Assembly: GCA_014377425.1 (NCBI GenBank)
Contig: JACMPQ010000049.1
Coordinates: forward strand, 1-64,000
Direction of reading: 5' to 3'
DNA length: 64,000 nt
Source: Microbacteriaceae bacterium
GTDB lineage: Bacteria; Actinomycetota; Actinomycetes; Actinomycetales; Microbacteriaceae
Shown: positions 34,235 through 44,174 of the stretch, piece by piece
Numbering within the stretch: the stretch's first letter is position 1
Layout of the letters: every line of letters begins with the position of its first letter
Notes under the pieces: model-generated
Seen by the model: only the letters and a program-made list of their open reading frames with translations
The model's database searches: none
What the model was told of the DNA's origin: nothing
Program-made: the position numbers and the translations under genes

Positions 34235-37200
34235 TTAGGTGAGGCAGTTCGGACCGAGGATGCTTTTCAATTCCCCGTACAGATCGGCGCTCACGGTTAC
34301 CGGAATCGGCACCTCAAAGAGGCGCGCCGTCGAACCCTTGATCAGCTTGAGGCGCACCTCGGTGTCTCCGGTGTGCCGAACCAGGGCGTTGTTGAGGCTA
34401 GTCACCACCTCGAAGGTTGCCCGGTGCTCCGGCATGCTGATCACGAGCGGCCCAGAACCGACGCTCTGGCCGAGATCCGGGGTAAACATATTGACGGCGT
34501 GCATGTTCATGCCGTCATCCCGCACGCTTACCCGCCCGCGAATCACCACCACCTGATCAGCCTCAAAACCCGCGGAAAACTCCTGGTAACTCTTGCCGAG
34601 GAACATCACGGTGATTTCGCCACCGAAATCTTCCAGCTGCAGAAGTCCATATTGATTACCGGAGTTGCGGGCGGTGCGGTGTTGCACCGAAGTCACGAGC
34701 CCGGCGAGGGTCACCGTTTCGCCATCGATGCTGGCATCCGAGGTGAGAATCTCGGCAATCGATGAGCTTGCATGCTTGGCAAGTTGCAGCTCGAGGCCGG
34801 CCAGCGGATGATCAGAGACATAGAGCCCCAGCATCTCGCGTTCGAAGGCGAGCTTGTCGCGCTTGGACCATTCCGGTCGCTCCGGCACCGAGGCGACCTC
34901 CGAGGGGTCATCCCAGAGGCTGTCGAAGTCGAAGCCGACCTGCCCGTTGGCCTCGTTTCGTTTGACCGAAACAGCGCTCTCGACCGCGTCCTCGTGAATT
35001 TCCAGCAGCGCCCGACGAGTGGAGCCGAGGGTGTCGAAGGCGCCGGCTTTGATCAGCGACTCGACCGTACGTTTGTTGACGGCCGAAATCGGAATCTTGG
35101 CCAAAAAATCGTGGAAGGTGGTGAAGGTGCCCTTTTCGACCCGCGCAGACCGCACCTGCTCCACCACGGCGAATCCGACGTTGCGAACGGCGCCGAGGCC
35201 GAAGCGGATGTCGTCACCAACGGCGGCAAAGAAGGCAATCGACTCGTTAACATCCGGTGCCAACACGCGGATTCCCATGCGCCGGCACTCGTTTAGATAA
35301 ATTGCCAACTTGTCTTTGGAGTCCCCCACGCTCGTGAGGAGCGCCGCCATATATTCGGCCGGATAGTGCGCTTTGAGGTACGCCGTCCAGTAGGAGAGCA
35401 CTCCGTAGGCCGCCGAGTGGGCCTTGTTGAAGGCGTAGTCGGAGAAGGGCAGCAGGATATCCCAGAGGGTCTTCACCGCGGCGTCCGAGTAGCCGTTGGC
35501 CGCCATTCCGGCAGAGAAGCCCTCGAATTGCTTGTCGAGCTCTGATTTTTTCTTTTTACCCATCGCCCGGCGCAGAAGGTCGGCCTGGCCGAGCGAGAAG
35601 CCGGCCAGTTTCTGCGCAATCGACATCACCTGCTCCTGGTAGACGATGAGCCCGTAGGTGGCGCCCAACACGTCTTCCAGCGGTTCGGCAAGTTCCGGAT
35701 GAATGGCAACGATCGGTTGCTGGCCGGTCTTGCGCAGCGCGTAGTTGGTGTGCGAGTTTGCACCCATCGGTCCCGGGCGATACAGCGCGATCACCGCCGA
35801 GATGTCCTCGAAGTTGTCGGGACGCATGAGTCGCAAAAGCGACCGCATGGGGCCGCCGTCGAGTTGGAACACGCCGAGGGTGTCACCGCGCGCGAGGAGC
35901 GCATAGGCGATCGGGTCGTCGAGTTCGAGGTCCTCGAGCACCAGCTTCTGACCGCGGTTAGTCAGAATGTTTTCGAGCGCGTCGTCAATGATGGTCAGGT
36001 TTCGTAGCCCCAAAAAGTCCATCTTGATTAGCCCAAGGGCCTCACAGGCGGGATAGTCGAATTGGGTGACGACCTGACCGTCGAGCTCCCGCTTCATGAT
36101 CGGGATGATGTCCAAAAGCGGCTGCGACGACATGATTACGCCCGCCGCGTGCACGCCCCACTGCCGCTTGAGGTTCTCGATGCCAAGGGCGGTGTCGAAC
36201 ACGGTGCGGGCGTCCGGATCGCTCTCGATGACCGCCCGGAGATCCGCGGCCTCTTTCCAGCGCGGGTGGTCTTTGTCCATGATCCCGGTGAGCGGGATGT
36301 CCTTGCCCATGATGGTGGGCGGCATCGCCTTGGTGAGCTTCTCCCCCATCCCGTACGGAAAGCCGAGCACACGGGAGGAGTCTTTCAGCGCCTGTTTGGC
36401 CTTGATCGTGCCGTAGGTCACAATTTGGGCAACCCGATCATCGCCGTACTTCTCGGTGACGTAGCGAATCACCTCGCCACGGCGGCGCTCGTCGAAGTCG
36501 ACATCGAAGTCGGGCATCGATACGCGATCAGGGTTCAAGAAGCGCTCGAAGATGAGGCCGTGACGCAGCGGGTCCAGGTCGGTAATGCCGAGCGCGTAGG
36601 CGGCGATCGAGCCGGCACCGGATCCACGCCCGGGGCCCACCCGGATACCGTTCGCGCGCGCCCAATTGATGAAGTCGGCCACGACCAGAAAGTAGCCGGG
36701 GAACCCCATCTGCGAGATTACGCCGGTCTCATAAATGGCTTGGTCTCGCGACGCCTGCGGAATGACCCCTCGATAGCGTTTGTTCAGACCGATTTCAATC
36801 TCTTTGGCGAACCAGGTCTCCTCAGTCTCCCCCGCTGGTACCGGAAACACCGGCATATAGTTGGCCTTCTCGTCAAAGACCACATCGCAGCGTTCGGCAA
36901 TGAGCAGCGTGTTGTCGCAGGCATCCGGATGATCCCGAAACAGGTGACGCATCTGCTCGGCGGTCTTGAGATAAAACTCGTCCGCGTCGAATTTGAAGCG
37001 GTTGGGGTCATCCAGAGTCGTGCCGGACTGCACACAGAGCAGCGCCGCATGGGAGGTGGAATCGTGCGCGTGGGTATAGTGCAAATCGTTGGTGGCCACG
37101 AGCGGTAGATCGAGTTGCTTCGCAAGCTTCAGCAGATCGCCCATGACTCGGCGCTCAATGCCCAGGCCGTGGTCCATGATTTCGCAGAAATAATTCTCTG

Positions 37201-37750
37201 TGCCAAAGATGTCACGAAAGTCGCTGGCCGCCTTGACCGCTTCGTCGTACTGCCCGAGGCGCAGACGAGTTTGCACCTCACTACTGGGGCAGCCGGTGGT
37301 TGCGATGAGCCCGGCGGAGTAGTCGCTCAACAGTTCGCGGTCCATGCGGGGCTTGAAGTAATAGCCCTCGAGCGACGCCCGCGAGGAGAGCCGAAAGAGG
37401 TTGTGCATGCCCTCGGTGGAATGGGACAGCATCGTGAGGTGGGTGTAGGCGCCGGAGCCCGAGACGTCGTCCTGGCCGCCGTTGCCCCAGCGAATCCGGG
37501 TGCGATCCCCGCGCGCGGTTCCCGGAGTGATGTACGCCTCGGTACCGATAATCGGCTTGATTCCGGCTTGGGTGGCGGTGCGCCAGAAGTCGTAGGCGCC
37601 AAACATGTTTCCGTGGTCGGTCACCGCGATTGCCGGCATCCCCTGCTCGACCGCTGCCATAATCAGGGGGCCGACGCGCGCTGCACCATCGAGCATCGAG
37701 TACTCGCTGTGGACATGCAAATGAACGAACGATTTAGAGCTGAGGGCCAA
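34235..37750 (-). CDS. dnaE: DNA polymerase III subunit alpha
   Basis: Replicative DNA polymerase catalytic subunit, 1171 residues, as expected for actinobacterial DnaE1. An N-terminal PHP domain opens with FVHLHVHSEYSMLDG and contains AVTDHGNMFG; its metal ligands look intact. The polymerase active site includes GPGRGSGAGS and MPDFDVDFDERRR near residues 412-422. Later come the helix-hairpin-helix (around 850-950) and an OB domain (from about 1010). The start is TTG 37750, with CGGAGA six bases upstream. Confidence 0.97.
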   Translation of the reverse strand: MALSSKSFVHLHVHSEYSMLDGAARVGPLIMAAVEQGMPAIAVTDHGNMFGAYDFWRTATQAGIKPIIGTEAYITPGTARGDRTRIRWGNGGQDDVSGSGAYTHLTMLSHSTEGMHNLFRLSSRASLEGYYFKPRMDRELLSDYSAGLIATTGCPSSEVQTRLRLGQYDEAVKAASDFRDIFGTENYFCEIMDHGLGIERRVMGDLLKLAKQLDLPLVATNDLHYTHAHDSTSHAALLCVQSGTTLDDPNRFKFDADEFYLKTAEQMRHLFRDHPDACDNTLLIAERCDVVFDEKANYMPVFPVPAGETEETWFAKEIEIGLNKRYRGVIPQASRDQAIYETGVISQMGFPGYFLVVADFINWARANGIRVGPGRGSGAGSIAAYALGITDLDPLRHGLIFERFLNPDRVSMPDFDVDFDERRRGEVIRYVTEKYGDDRVAQIVTYGTIKAKQALKDSSRVLGFPYGMGEKLTKAMPPTIMGKDIPLTGIMDKDHPRWKEAADLRAVIESDPDARTVFDTALGIENLKRQWGVHAAGVIMSSQPLLDIIPIMKRELDGQVVTQFDYPACEALGLIKMDFLGLRNLTIIDDALENILTNRGQKLVLEDLELDDPIAYALLARGDTLGVFQLDGGPMRSLLRLMRPDNFEDISAVIALYRPGPMGANSHTNYALRKTGQQPIVAIHPELAEPLEDVLGATYGLIVYQEQVMSIAQKLAGFSLGQADLLRRAMGKKKKSELDKQFEGFSAGMAANGYSDAAVKTLWDILLPFSDYAFNKAHSAAYGVLSYWTAYLKAHYPAEYMAALLTSVGDSKDKLAIYLNECRRMGIRVLAPDVNESIAFFAAVGDDIRFGLGAVRNVGFAVVEQVRSARVEKGTFTTFHDFLAKIPISAVNKRTVESLIKAGAFDTLGSTRRALLEIHEDAVESAVSVKRNEANGQVGFDFDSLWDDPSEVASVPERPEWSKRDKLAFEREMLGLYVSDHPLAGLELQLAKHASSSIAEILTSDASIDGETVTLAGLVTSVQHRTARNSGNQYGLLQLEDFGGEITVMFLGKSYQEFSAGFEADQVVVIRGRVSVRDDGMNMHAVNMFTPDLGQSVGSGPLVISMPEHRATFEVVTSLNNALVRHTGDTEVRLKLIKGSTARLFEVPIPVTVSADLYGELKSILGPNCLT

Positions 37751-37854
37751 GAATTTCTCCGACGAACCGTTGATGGTGTGCTGCTCTGAGACTACTTCGA
37801 CCCTCCGGTGGTCTCGACTAGCCGATGGGTCTTAGCTAGCGTGTGGCGAGCTGA

Positions 37855-38775
37855 CTAGTCCGCCCGCAGAACGTCGAGTGCACGCTGCAAATCGGTGGGG
37901 TACTCTGAGCGGTAAATCACCGGTTCACCAGTAGCCGGATGCACGAACCCGAGCTGCAGGGCGTGCAACCACTGGCGGCTCAGACCGAGCTTCGCGGAGA
38001 TCGACGGGTCTGCGCCGTACATTGCATCACCAACGCAGGGATGCCGCTGGGCAGCCATGTGCACCCGAATTTGGTGCGTGCGACCGGTCTCCAGGTGGAT
38101 CTCCAACAGCGAGGCACTCGGGAACGCTTCGAGGGTCTCGTAGTGGGTGATGGAATCTTTGCCGGATGACACCACCGCAAATTTCCAACTCGATCCCGGG
38201 TGACGCCCAATCGGCGCATCAATCGTGCCGGCGAGGGGATCTGGATGCCCCTGAACAACTGCGTGGTAGATCTTGTCGACCTCACGGTCGTGAAACAGGC
38301 GCTTGAGCTCGGTATAGGCACGTTCAGACTTAGCCACCACCATTAGGCCGCTCGTGCCGGCATCCAATCGGTGAACAATCCCGGCACGTTCGGATGCCCC
38401 GGAAGTGGAGATTCTGAAACCCGCCCCGGCAAGAGCGCCCAGAACGGTGGGTCCGGTCCACCCGACCGAGGGGTGAGCGGCAACGCCCACCGGCTTATCG
38501 ACAACCACAAGGTCGTCGTCGTCGTGAACGATGGTGAGCTCCGGTACATGAATCGGGATGATGACGGGGGCTTCTTTATTTTCCCAACTCACCTCGAGCC
38601 AGCTGTCGGCCTGAAGCCGGTCGGACTTGCCGAGCATCACGCCATCAGCGGAAACTCCTCCGCCGGCGGCGACCTCTGCCGCGAACGTGCGAGAGATCCC
38701 GAGAAGACGGGCGAGGCCCGCGTCTACGCGTTCACCGGCAAGCCCTTCGGGCACGGGCATGCTTCGGTTTTCCAT
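37855..38775 (-). CDS. rluD: 23S rRNA pseudouridine synthase, RluD family
   Basis: A 306-residue RluA/RluD-type pseudouridine synthase. An N-terminal S4 RNA-binding domain (about 15-75) precedes the catalytic domain, with the active-site Asp in [14 protein letters not shown] near residue 140 and [19 protein letters not shown] downstream. AAGG precedes the ATG, two bases after the lspA stop, so lspA and rluD are co-transcribed. This is a very common pairing. Confidence 0.93.
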   Translation of the reverse strand: MENRSMPVPEGLAGERVDAGLARLLGISRTFAAEVAAGGGVSADGVMLGKSDRLQADSWLEVSWENKEAPVIIPIHVPELTIVHDDDDLVVVDKPVGVAAHPSVGWTGPTVLGALAGAGFRISTSGASERAGIVHRLDAGTSGLMVVAKSERAYTELKRLFHDREVDKIYHAVVQGHPDPLAGTIDAPIGRHPGSSWKFAVVSSGKDSITHYETLEAFPSASLLEIHLETGRTHQIRVHMAAQRHPCVGDAMYGADPSISAKLGLSRQWLHALQLGFVHPATGEPVIYRSEYPTDLQRALDVLRAD

Positions 38776-38777
38776 GT

Positions 38778-39329
38778 TTAGCCTTTTCGAGCGGTAGTTG
38801 ATCTAGTGTTCTGTCCGCCGAGACCGATACCGCGCGCCGTCAGAATTATGAAGAGGCCCATGCTGGCGACAATGAAGGAATCCGCGATGTTGAAAACAGC
38901 AGGGAACCCAATGACCTGGATGAAGTCGACAACATGGCCGACGCCGAAGCCCGGTTCACGGAAAAGACGGTCGGTGAGGTTGCCTGTGGTGCCACCGAGC
39001 AGCATCCCGAAGAGAACGGCCCAGGCGACGGAGCGGATTTTTCGCGCGACCACCACGATGAACACGGTCACAGCAGCCGCCGCAATAGAGAAGATCCAGG
39101 TTGATCCGCTCGCTATCGAAAAGGCAGCTCCGGCGTTTCTCACCAAATAGAACTGAAGCACCGGTCCAAGGACCGGCACCTGCTCAGCCGCGACAAGGTG
39201 TTGCACTACCCAGAATTTACTGAGCTGGTCGAAGGAGTAGACAACGAGGGCCACCGTCGCGAGCGCAGAAAGCGCTCGAACGCTAATCCTGGTCGAAGGA
39301 ACCGACGCTGTCGGCTCAGTTACCGCCAA
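38778..39329 (-). CDS. lspA: Lipoprotein signal peptidase (signal peptidase II)
   Basis: Membrane aspartyl protease that cleaves prolipoproteins, 183 residues with four hydrophobic helices. The two catalytic aspartates are in GNLTDRLF and FNIADSFIV, with [10 protein letters not shown] conserved between helices 1 and 2. It uses TTG 39329 inside the end of divIVA (14-base overlap). Its clients in this window include the sugar-binding protein and CtaC. Confidence 0.94.
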   Translation of the reverse strand: MAVTEPTASVPSTRISVRALSALATVALVVYSFDQLSKFWVVQHLVAAEQVPVLGPVLQFYLVRNAGAAFSIASGSTWIFSIAAAAVTVFIVVVARKIRSVAWAVLFGMLLGGTTGNLTDRLFREPGFGVGHVVDFIQVIGFPAVFNIADSFIVASMGLFIILTARGIGLGGQNTRSTTARKG

Positions 39330-40008
39330 CGCCTTGGTAACTTACCGGTGAAGACCCGGTGTTCGAAGAGGCTGCGTCTGACGACGAATCCCCACTCGCT
39401 GAGCCGCCTGATGCCTCCAGCTCAAGGAGCTGATCTTCGATGTAGGTCTTCAGCTTCGAACGGTAGTCCCGCTCGAAGGAACGCAGCTCGGCAATCTGGC
39501 CTTCGGCCTCGACACGTTCCGAGTCGAGCTTTGCAACCTGAGTACGATGTAGCGACTCGGCTTCCGAAACCAGACGCGCGGCGGTCGCTTCGCCGTCGGC
39601 GATGAGTGCTTCGCGACGCTCGACACCCTCCTTGACATGCTCCTCGTGCAGGCGACGCGCGAGCAGTAGCAGGCTGTTGGCGGTGCTGGTTTCAGCCTCT
39701 GCTTCGGCATCTACGGAGGAGACAACCGGTGCGGACACGACGACTGCAGGGGCCTCAACGACGGGAGCAGCTTCGATGCCAGCCTCGCCGTTGGATTCGT
39801 TCGTCGATCCCCCGCCACGCTGAAGTTCGCTTATGCGAGATTCGTTTCCGATGAGTCGCTGGCGCAACTCCTCGTTTTCTTGACCCAGACGACGCAGCTC
39901 CACCACTACTTCGTCGAGGAAATCGTCAACCTCGTCTTGGTCGTAACCCTCCCGAAATTTGGTCGGCTGAAAGCGCTTGTTGACAACATCTTCGGGAGTC
40001 AAAGCCAT
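39316..40008 (-). CDS. divIVA: DivIVA/Wag31 polar growth protein
   Basis: Coiled-coil scaffold that marks cell poles and directs peptidoglycan insertion in Actinobacteria. It is 230 residues from ATG 40008 (AGGTGA upstream; an upstream ATG at 40029 is in frame). The N-terminal lipid-binding domain is MALTPEDVVNKRFQPTKFREGYDQDEVDDFLDEV, written here as two linked parts at residues 1-20 and 21-34. A first coiled coil (about 35-65), a Gly/Ala/Val-rich linker and a second long coiled coil (about 110-190) follow. The C-terminus is Gly/Ser-rich. It is separated from yggT by a possible terminator. Confidence 0.94.
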   Translation of the reverse strand: MALTPEDVVNKRFQPTKFREGYDQDEVDDFLDEVVVELRRLGQENEELRQRLIGNESRISELQRGGGSTNESNGEAGIEAAPVVEAPAVVVSAPVVSSVDAEAEAETSTANSLLLLARRLHEEHVKEGVERREALIADGEATAARLVSEAESLHRTQVAKLDSERVEAEGQIAELRSFERDYRSKLKTYIEDQLLELEASGGSASGDSSSDAASSNTGSSPVSYQGVGGN

Positions 40009-40129
40009 GGTGGTCACCTCAAATTTCATCGATACATCGGTTTACGTCAAGACCACGCTAGCAAACTAACGCCGGGGGGCGACGCACATCTTGCCCGGTC
40101 GGTCGATTTGCCCGACGCCACGCCTGAAA

Positions 40130-40162
40130 TCGAGTCGAGAGCGAAAAGTGGACCCGACTCGA
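40130..40162 (-). terminator. Possible terminator after yggT
   Basis: TCGAGTCG (40130-40137) and CGACTCGA (40155-40162) form an 8-bp stem with a 17-base loop, 20 bases after the yggT stop. Only TTT follows on the minus strand, so the terminator would be weak. Confidence 0.35.
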
Positions 40163-40183
40163 AAATCTCGATTCAGACCGTAC

Positions 40184-40480
40184 TTAGCGCATGAACGGGC
40201 TGACCAGTGACATCAAAATAATGACTCCCAGCATCACAATGCTCCAGCCAAAATCGAGAGCGAGACCACCGATACGCAGCGGAGGAATTACTCTCCGTAC
40301 CGCCCGAACCGGTGGATCCGTGATGGTGAATACGGCTTCGGCGACAACCAGCCCCACTCCGCTCGGCCGCCAGTTACGCGCGAAGCTCCGTGCGAGGTCG
40401 AGAAGGAAGCGAGCCCACATCGTCAAGAAAAAGACGAGAAGTGCAAAGTAGGCAGCGGAGGCGATAACGGTGACGATCAC
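40184..40480 (-). CDS. YggT family membrane protein
   Basis: A 98-residue protein with two membrane helices (about 5-28 and 70-95) and the conserved YggT loop ITDPPVRAVRRVIPPLRIGGLALD. Homologues are routinely encoded between sepF and divIVA and are thought to take part in division or envelope processes. Start GTG 40480 lacks a Shine-Dalgarno sequence; TACCCT lies seven bases upstream. Confidence 0.92.
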   Translation of the reverse strand: MIVTVIASAAYFALLVFFLTMWARFLLDLARSFARNWRPSGVGLVVAEAVFTITDPPVRAVRRVIPPLRIGGLALDFGWSIVMLGVIILMSLVSPFMR

Positions 40481-40560
40481 AGTACCGAGGGTAGTTCATC
40501 CCGCTAGCTGAGAGCCTCCGTGCCGCTGCGCACTACTTTCGACGTGAGCTAAGCCGCAAG

Positions 40561-41055
40561 CTAGTGAGCGGCGAAGAAAGCAGCATCGACATCCGGTTCC
40601 ACATCAGCTTGGTCGCCGGAAACCAGAACATGCGCTGGGGACAACAGAAACACCTGTTTGGTTACGCGCTCGATCTTGCCGAAAAGTCCCTGGGAAAGCC
40701 CGCTGGCGAAGTCGATAAGGCGACGTGCCTCGGGCTCACTCATGAGCGACAGATTGATGATCACAGGGATACCATCGCGAAAGCTCTCGGCAATGACCTG
40801 AGCGTCTTTGTAGTGACGGGGATGAACCGTGAGAATTTCATTCATTTCGGCGGGGGCTGCATTCTTTACGGGGGCGGGGGTTGTACGACGCAACGGGGTT
40901 ACCGGGGCGCGACCGCTGGGCTGCGCAGCGGGAGTCATCTTCTGCTCCGGGGAGGATTCCGCGTGGGGGGCCTGTGCCGGGGTGGTTTCTTGAAGGTCGA
41001 ATTCTTCGTCGGCTAAACCGAGGTAGACCATCGTTTTACGCAGTGGATTAGCCAT
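40561..41055 (-). CDS. sepF: Cell division protein SepF
   Basis: FtsZ-binding membrane anchor of the divisome, essential in Actinobacteria that lack FtsA. It is 164 residues: an N-terminal membrane-targeting helix ([18 protein letters not shown]), a variable Pro/Ala linker (about 20-75) and the globular SepF domain (from [18 protein letters not shown] to [14 protein letters not shown], about 79-150). AGGAGG lies shortly before the ATG. It follows the yggS gene by 33 bases. Confidence 0.95.
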   Translation of the reverse strand: MANPLRKTMVYLGLADEEFDLQETTPAQAPHAESSPEQKMTPAAQPSGRAPVTPLRRTTPAPVKNAAPAEMNEILTVHPRHYKDAQVIAESFRDGIPVIINLSLMSEPEARRLIDFASGLSQGLFGKIERVTKQVFLLSPAHVLVSGDQADVEPDVDAAFFAAH

Positions 41056-41088
41056 TCGTTGCCTCCTGTTGGATCTTCTGTTTTGACA

Positions 41089-41910
41089 TTATTCGGCGAC
41101 CGGACGTAACCCGGTGATTGCCGACCCAATTCGTAGGTGTGTCGCACCCTCAAGGATGGCCGCTCGGTAGTCCCCGGACATCCCGGCCGAAATGAAGCGT
41201 GCCGTGGGAACAACTCGGATGAGCGACTCCGAGATCTGACGAAGTCGAGCAAAAGCTGGCCGCGGTTCCTCTCCGAGGGGAGCGACGGCCATGACGCCAA
41301 GAAGCTGTAGTCCCGGATGAAGCGAGATTCTCTCGGCCAGTCGGTCAACCTCAGCCGGGGCGACACCGCCGCGAGCGGCATCCGACGTCTGAGCGATATC
41401 CGGTGACAGGTTTACCTGAATAAAAACCCCAACTGGACTGGCACTGGCACTGGCTGTGGCGGTGGCAGTAGCAGTAGCAGTAGCAGTAGCAGTAGTGCTG
41501 GCGCCTTCTACTGACGCTCCAGAAGTCAATGCGTCGATCAGATTATTCCGATCGATGGAGTGAATCACACTGGCGTAGCGCGCCACGGCTCGTGCCTTTT
41601 TGCTCTGCAATTGGCCGATGAAGTGCCAGCGGAGATCGATCGCGTCGAGCTCTTCGCTTTTTACCTGAGCCTCTTGATGGCGGCTCTCACCGAAATCTGT
41701 AATCCCCAAATCCAGAAGTGCTCGAATGAGCGAAATCGGCTGAAACTTGGTGATCACAATGAGCGTCGCTTCTGACTGCTCCCGCCCCGCATCTGACAGC
41801 GCCAGCGCCACCTCGCCTTGCACGGTCGCAAGACGTTCACTCAGCGTTGGGGCAAGTGCTGCCACCGAAGTGGACTCCGCTGCGGACGCTGATACTGAAT
41901 CCTCAGCCAT
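41089..41910 (-). CDS. YggS/PLPBP family pyridoxal-phosphate homeostasis protein
   Basis: PLP-binding TIM-barrel protein with a role in vitamin B6 and amino-acid homeostasis. It is 273 residues, longer than the usual 230 or so. The PLP Lys is in TLIVITKFQP near residue 54, and HFIGQLQSKKAR and LLGVMAVAPLGE are typical. Two insertions explain the length: a Ser/Ala-rich N-terminus and a simple Ala-Thr then Ala-Ser repeat (about residues 135-156) between two barrel strands, encoded by a hexanucleotide repeat. The gene starts three bases after the ftsZ stop. Confidence 0.92.
   Translation of the reverse strand: MAEDSVSASAAESTSVAALAPTLSERLATVQGEVALALSDAGREQSEATLIVITKFQPISLIRALLDLGITDFGESRHQEAQVKSEELDAIDLRWHFIGQLQSKKARAVARYASVIHSIDRNNLIDALTSGASVEGASTTATATATATATATASASASPVGVFIQVNLSPDIAQTSDAARGGVAPAEVDRLAERISLHPGLQLLGVMAVAPLGEEPRPAFARLRQISESLIRVVPTARFISAGMSGDYRAAILEGATHLRIGSAITGLRPVAE
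41466..41495. repeat. Hexanucleotide microsatellite inside yggS
   Basis: Five perfect tandem copies of CAGTAG (plus strand), preceded at about 41438-41465 by degenerate CTGGCA/GTGGCG-type hexamers. The repeat codes for alternating Ala-Thr on the minus strand. Unit length is a multiple of three, so slippage would alter length without breaking the frame. Confidence 0.9.
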
Positions 41911-41913
41911 CGG

Positions 41914-43041
41914 CTATTTGAGGAAATCAGGAATGTCAAGATCGTCGTCGGATTCGGCGTCAAACGCCGGATCCTTGGCGATCGGGAATTCCGCGCGGGA
42001 CGTCGGCTCCGCGGGGGTTACCGCCTCCGCGGACGGTACTACCGGTGCGCTTTCAACGCTTCCAGCACGACGCTCCGGCTTCTTCAGCTCCGGTTCACCA
42101 TTGTCGAATCCGGCAGCGATCACCGTGACACGAACTTCATCCCCGAGGGTGTCATCGATAACCGCGCCGAAGATGATGTTTGCCTCGGGGTGAACTGCTT
42201 CTTGCACCAATCGAGCCGCATCGTTGATTTCGAAAATTCCAAGGTTGGATCCGCCCTGAATCGACAGGAGGACTCCATGGGCACCATCGATGCTCGCCTC
42301 CAAGAGCGGCGAAGCGACTGCAAGCTCGGCAGCCTTGATCGCGCGGTCAGCCCCACGTGCCGAACCGATTCCCATTAGAGCGGAACCCGCGCCCTGCATG
42401 ACCGATTTGACGTCGGCGAAGTCGAGGTTGATGAGCCCCGGGGTAGTTATGAGGTCGGTGATCCCTTGGACCCCGGCAAGAAGAACTTGGTCGGCCGTGG
42501 CAAATGCCTCGAGGAAGCTGATTCCCCGGTCGCTGATTTCAAGCAATCGGTCATTGGGGACAACGATTAGGGTGTCGACTTCGCTTTTCAGCGCGGCGAT
42601 TCCGATTTCCGCCTGAGCGGCGCGGCGCTTTCCCTCGAAACCAAAGGGTCGAGTGACTACACCGATGGTCAGCGCACCGATCGACTTTGCGATTCGGGCT
42701 ACCACCGGAGCCCCACCGGTTCCGGTTCCGCCACCCTCGCCCGCGGTAACAAATACCATGTCGGCGCCGGCAAGCGCCTCTTCGATCTCCTCAGCGTGAT
42801 CTTCCGCTGCTCGGCGCCCCACCTCTGGGTCGGCACCCGCGCCAAGACCGCGAGTCAACTCACGACCGACATCCAATTTCACATCGGCGTCGCTCATCAG
42901 CAAAGCCTGTGCATCGGTGTTGATCGCGATGAACTCCACGCCGCGCAGGCCCAACTCGATCATTCGGTTGACGGCGTTGACACCGCCACCACCGATTCCG
43001 ACGACCTTGATAACGGCCAAATAGTTTTGATTCGAGCTCAC
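41914..43041 (-). CDS. ftsZ: Cell division protein FtsZ
   Basis: Tubulin-like GTPase forming the Z ring, 375 residues. It has [14 protein letters not shown] near residues 16-29, the tubulin signature [12 protein letters not shown] near 107-118, and the T7-loop NLDFADV. The C-terminus [11 protein letters not shown] is the conserved tail that binds SepF and other partners. The start is GTG 43041 with GGAGG five bases upstream. The 146-base gap before it contains a good -10 element, so ftsZ probably has its own promoter in addition to read-through. Confidence 0.97.
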   Translation of the reverse strand: MSSNQNYLAVIKVVGIGGGGVNAVNRMIELGLRGVEFIAINTDAQALLMSDADVKLDVGRELTRGLGAGADPEVGRRAAEDHAEEIEEALAGADMVFVTAGEGGGTGTGGAPVVARIAKSIGALTIGVVTRPFGFEGKRRAAQAEIGIAALKSEVDTLIVVPNDRLLEISDRGISFLEAFATADQVLLAGVQGITDLITTPGLINLDFADVKSVMQGAGSALMGIGSARGADRAIKAAELAVASPLLEASIDGAHGVLLSIQGGSNLGIFEINDAARLVQEAVHPEANIIFGAVIDDTLGDEVRVTVIAAGFDNGEPELKKPERRAGSVESAPVVPSAEAVTPAEPTSRAEFPIAKDPAFDAESDDDLDIPDFLK

Positions 43042-43094
43042 TGAGGCCTCCGCTGGTGACTCTCAACCTCAACTGGAGGCTTAAAGTCATACTA

Positions 43095-43100
43095 AGTATA
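43095..43100 (-). promoter_or_regulatory. Candidate ftsZ promoter (-10 TATACT)
   Basis: The minus strand reads ATTGTATACTTAG about 50 bases upstream of the ftsZ start, a good -10 match in the ftsQ-ftsZ gap. No clear -35 is seen. Confidence 0.45.
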
Positions 43101-43187
43101 CAATTCCTGTTCAGAGGCTAGGGTGCTCGGCGGGGAGCGGTGAGGACTCGCTCCGCGTGTCGAAAAGTCGGTGGAAAAACTTTTCCC

Positions 43188-44174
43188 TCACCGATAGGTG
43201 AGTTGACCGGGGGCGGAGACGTTGTACTCGGTGACGTTGGGGTAATTTTTGGCTAACACCGCCGACAACACTCGTGCTTTGTAGGCGGACCGATCGGCAC
43301 TGCCCCAGAGAATTTTGGCACCACCGCCGGCCAGACTCAGGTTCACGTTGTCCGTGCTACTGGCAGTCACCGTGTCTAACTCTGCCGCCACGGTTGGCGG
43401 CAGCGCCAGAAGTACCTCGACGGCAGCACGGAAGGCGGCACTATCCGGCTTCTGCCCACCAATGTCGATTAGGGGAATTTTTGGAAGCCGGGCGCCAGAC
43501 TTCTCTATCACGACCCCTGCCGGATCGACGATTTCATATCCGTCCACAACAGCGATCGCACCGATAGGGGCGCGCTCCACTAATCGAATGGTGAGGGTGT
43601 CGGGAGGAACAATTTCCGTAACGTAGCTACGAATTAGCGGGAAAGTCCCCAGCTCCCGAGTTATTCGATCGAAATCTACAAGCGCAAGAGGGGTATGGAG
43701 TTGTCCATCCACCACATCAAGAATGCGGGTGGAATCCAAGCGCGAAGCACCGACAATGTTGATCTGTTTCAGTGCCAGAAGGGGTGAATAGACAGCGATC
43801 ACTAACAGTGTCGCCATCACCACAATCACTCCCCCGGTGGTCGCAAGCGCCGCACGCCGATGACGACTCCGCCTCGTGAAGCGGCGCACCTCGCTTTTCT
43901 CAAAACGACGACGTTCCCTTGTTTTTTGCCTCAAAATTTTTCGGGCGGCTTTCTCCGGGTTCGGGCCGCGGTCGCGCACGGCGGTCGCGGACTCCATCGT
44001 TGAAACACCAGCACCAAGTCGAGAACCGACCCGCACTGTGGCACGTCGGCCGACCGCGGATGCCAATAATGCCCGACTTCCCCGCTCCGCGCGGGCCGAT
44101 GCGGCACGAACCTGATCCGCGTTCGAGCTCACTCTCGAATCCGGAGCCGGGTCAAACCCCTCAGGGCGCTTCAT
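43188..44174 (-). CDS. ftsQ: Cell division protein FtsQ
   Basis: Bitopic divisome protein, 328 residues. A long basic cytoplasmic N-terminus (about 1-108, rich in Arg and Lys) precedes a single membrane helix (about 109-129). Then come a POTRA domain ([21 protein letters not shown] onward, about 133-200) and an FtsQ beta domain. Its start lies inside the end of murC, with a 14-base overlap, so translation is coupled. It interacts with FtsB/FtsL in the periplasmic-side complex. Confidence 0.93.
   Translation of the reverse strand: MKRPEGFDPAPDSRVSSNADQVRAASARAERGSRALLASAVGRRATVRVGSRLGAGVSTMESATAVRDRGPNPEKAARKILRQKTRERRRFEKSEVRRFTRRSRHRRAALATTGGVIVVMATLLVIAVYSPLLALKQINIVGASRLDSTRILDVVDGQLHTPLALVDFDRITRELGTFPLIRSYVTEIVPPDTLTIRLVERAPIGAIAVVDGYEIVDPAGVVIEKSGARLPKIPLIDIGGQKPDSAAFRAAVEVLLALPPTVAAELDTVTASSTDNVNLSLAGGGAKILWGSADRSAYKARVLSAVLAKNYPNVTEYNVSAPGQLTYR

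Noticed and set aside
36062-37108. Long plus-strand open frame opposite dnaE
   Set aside because: Entirely inside an unmistakable DNA polymerase III alpha gene.
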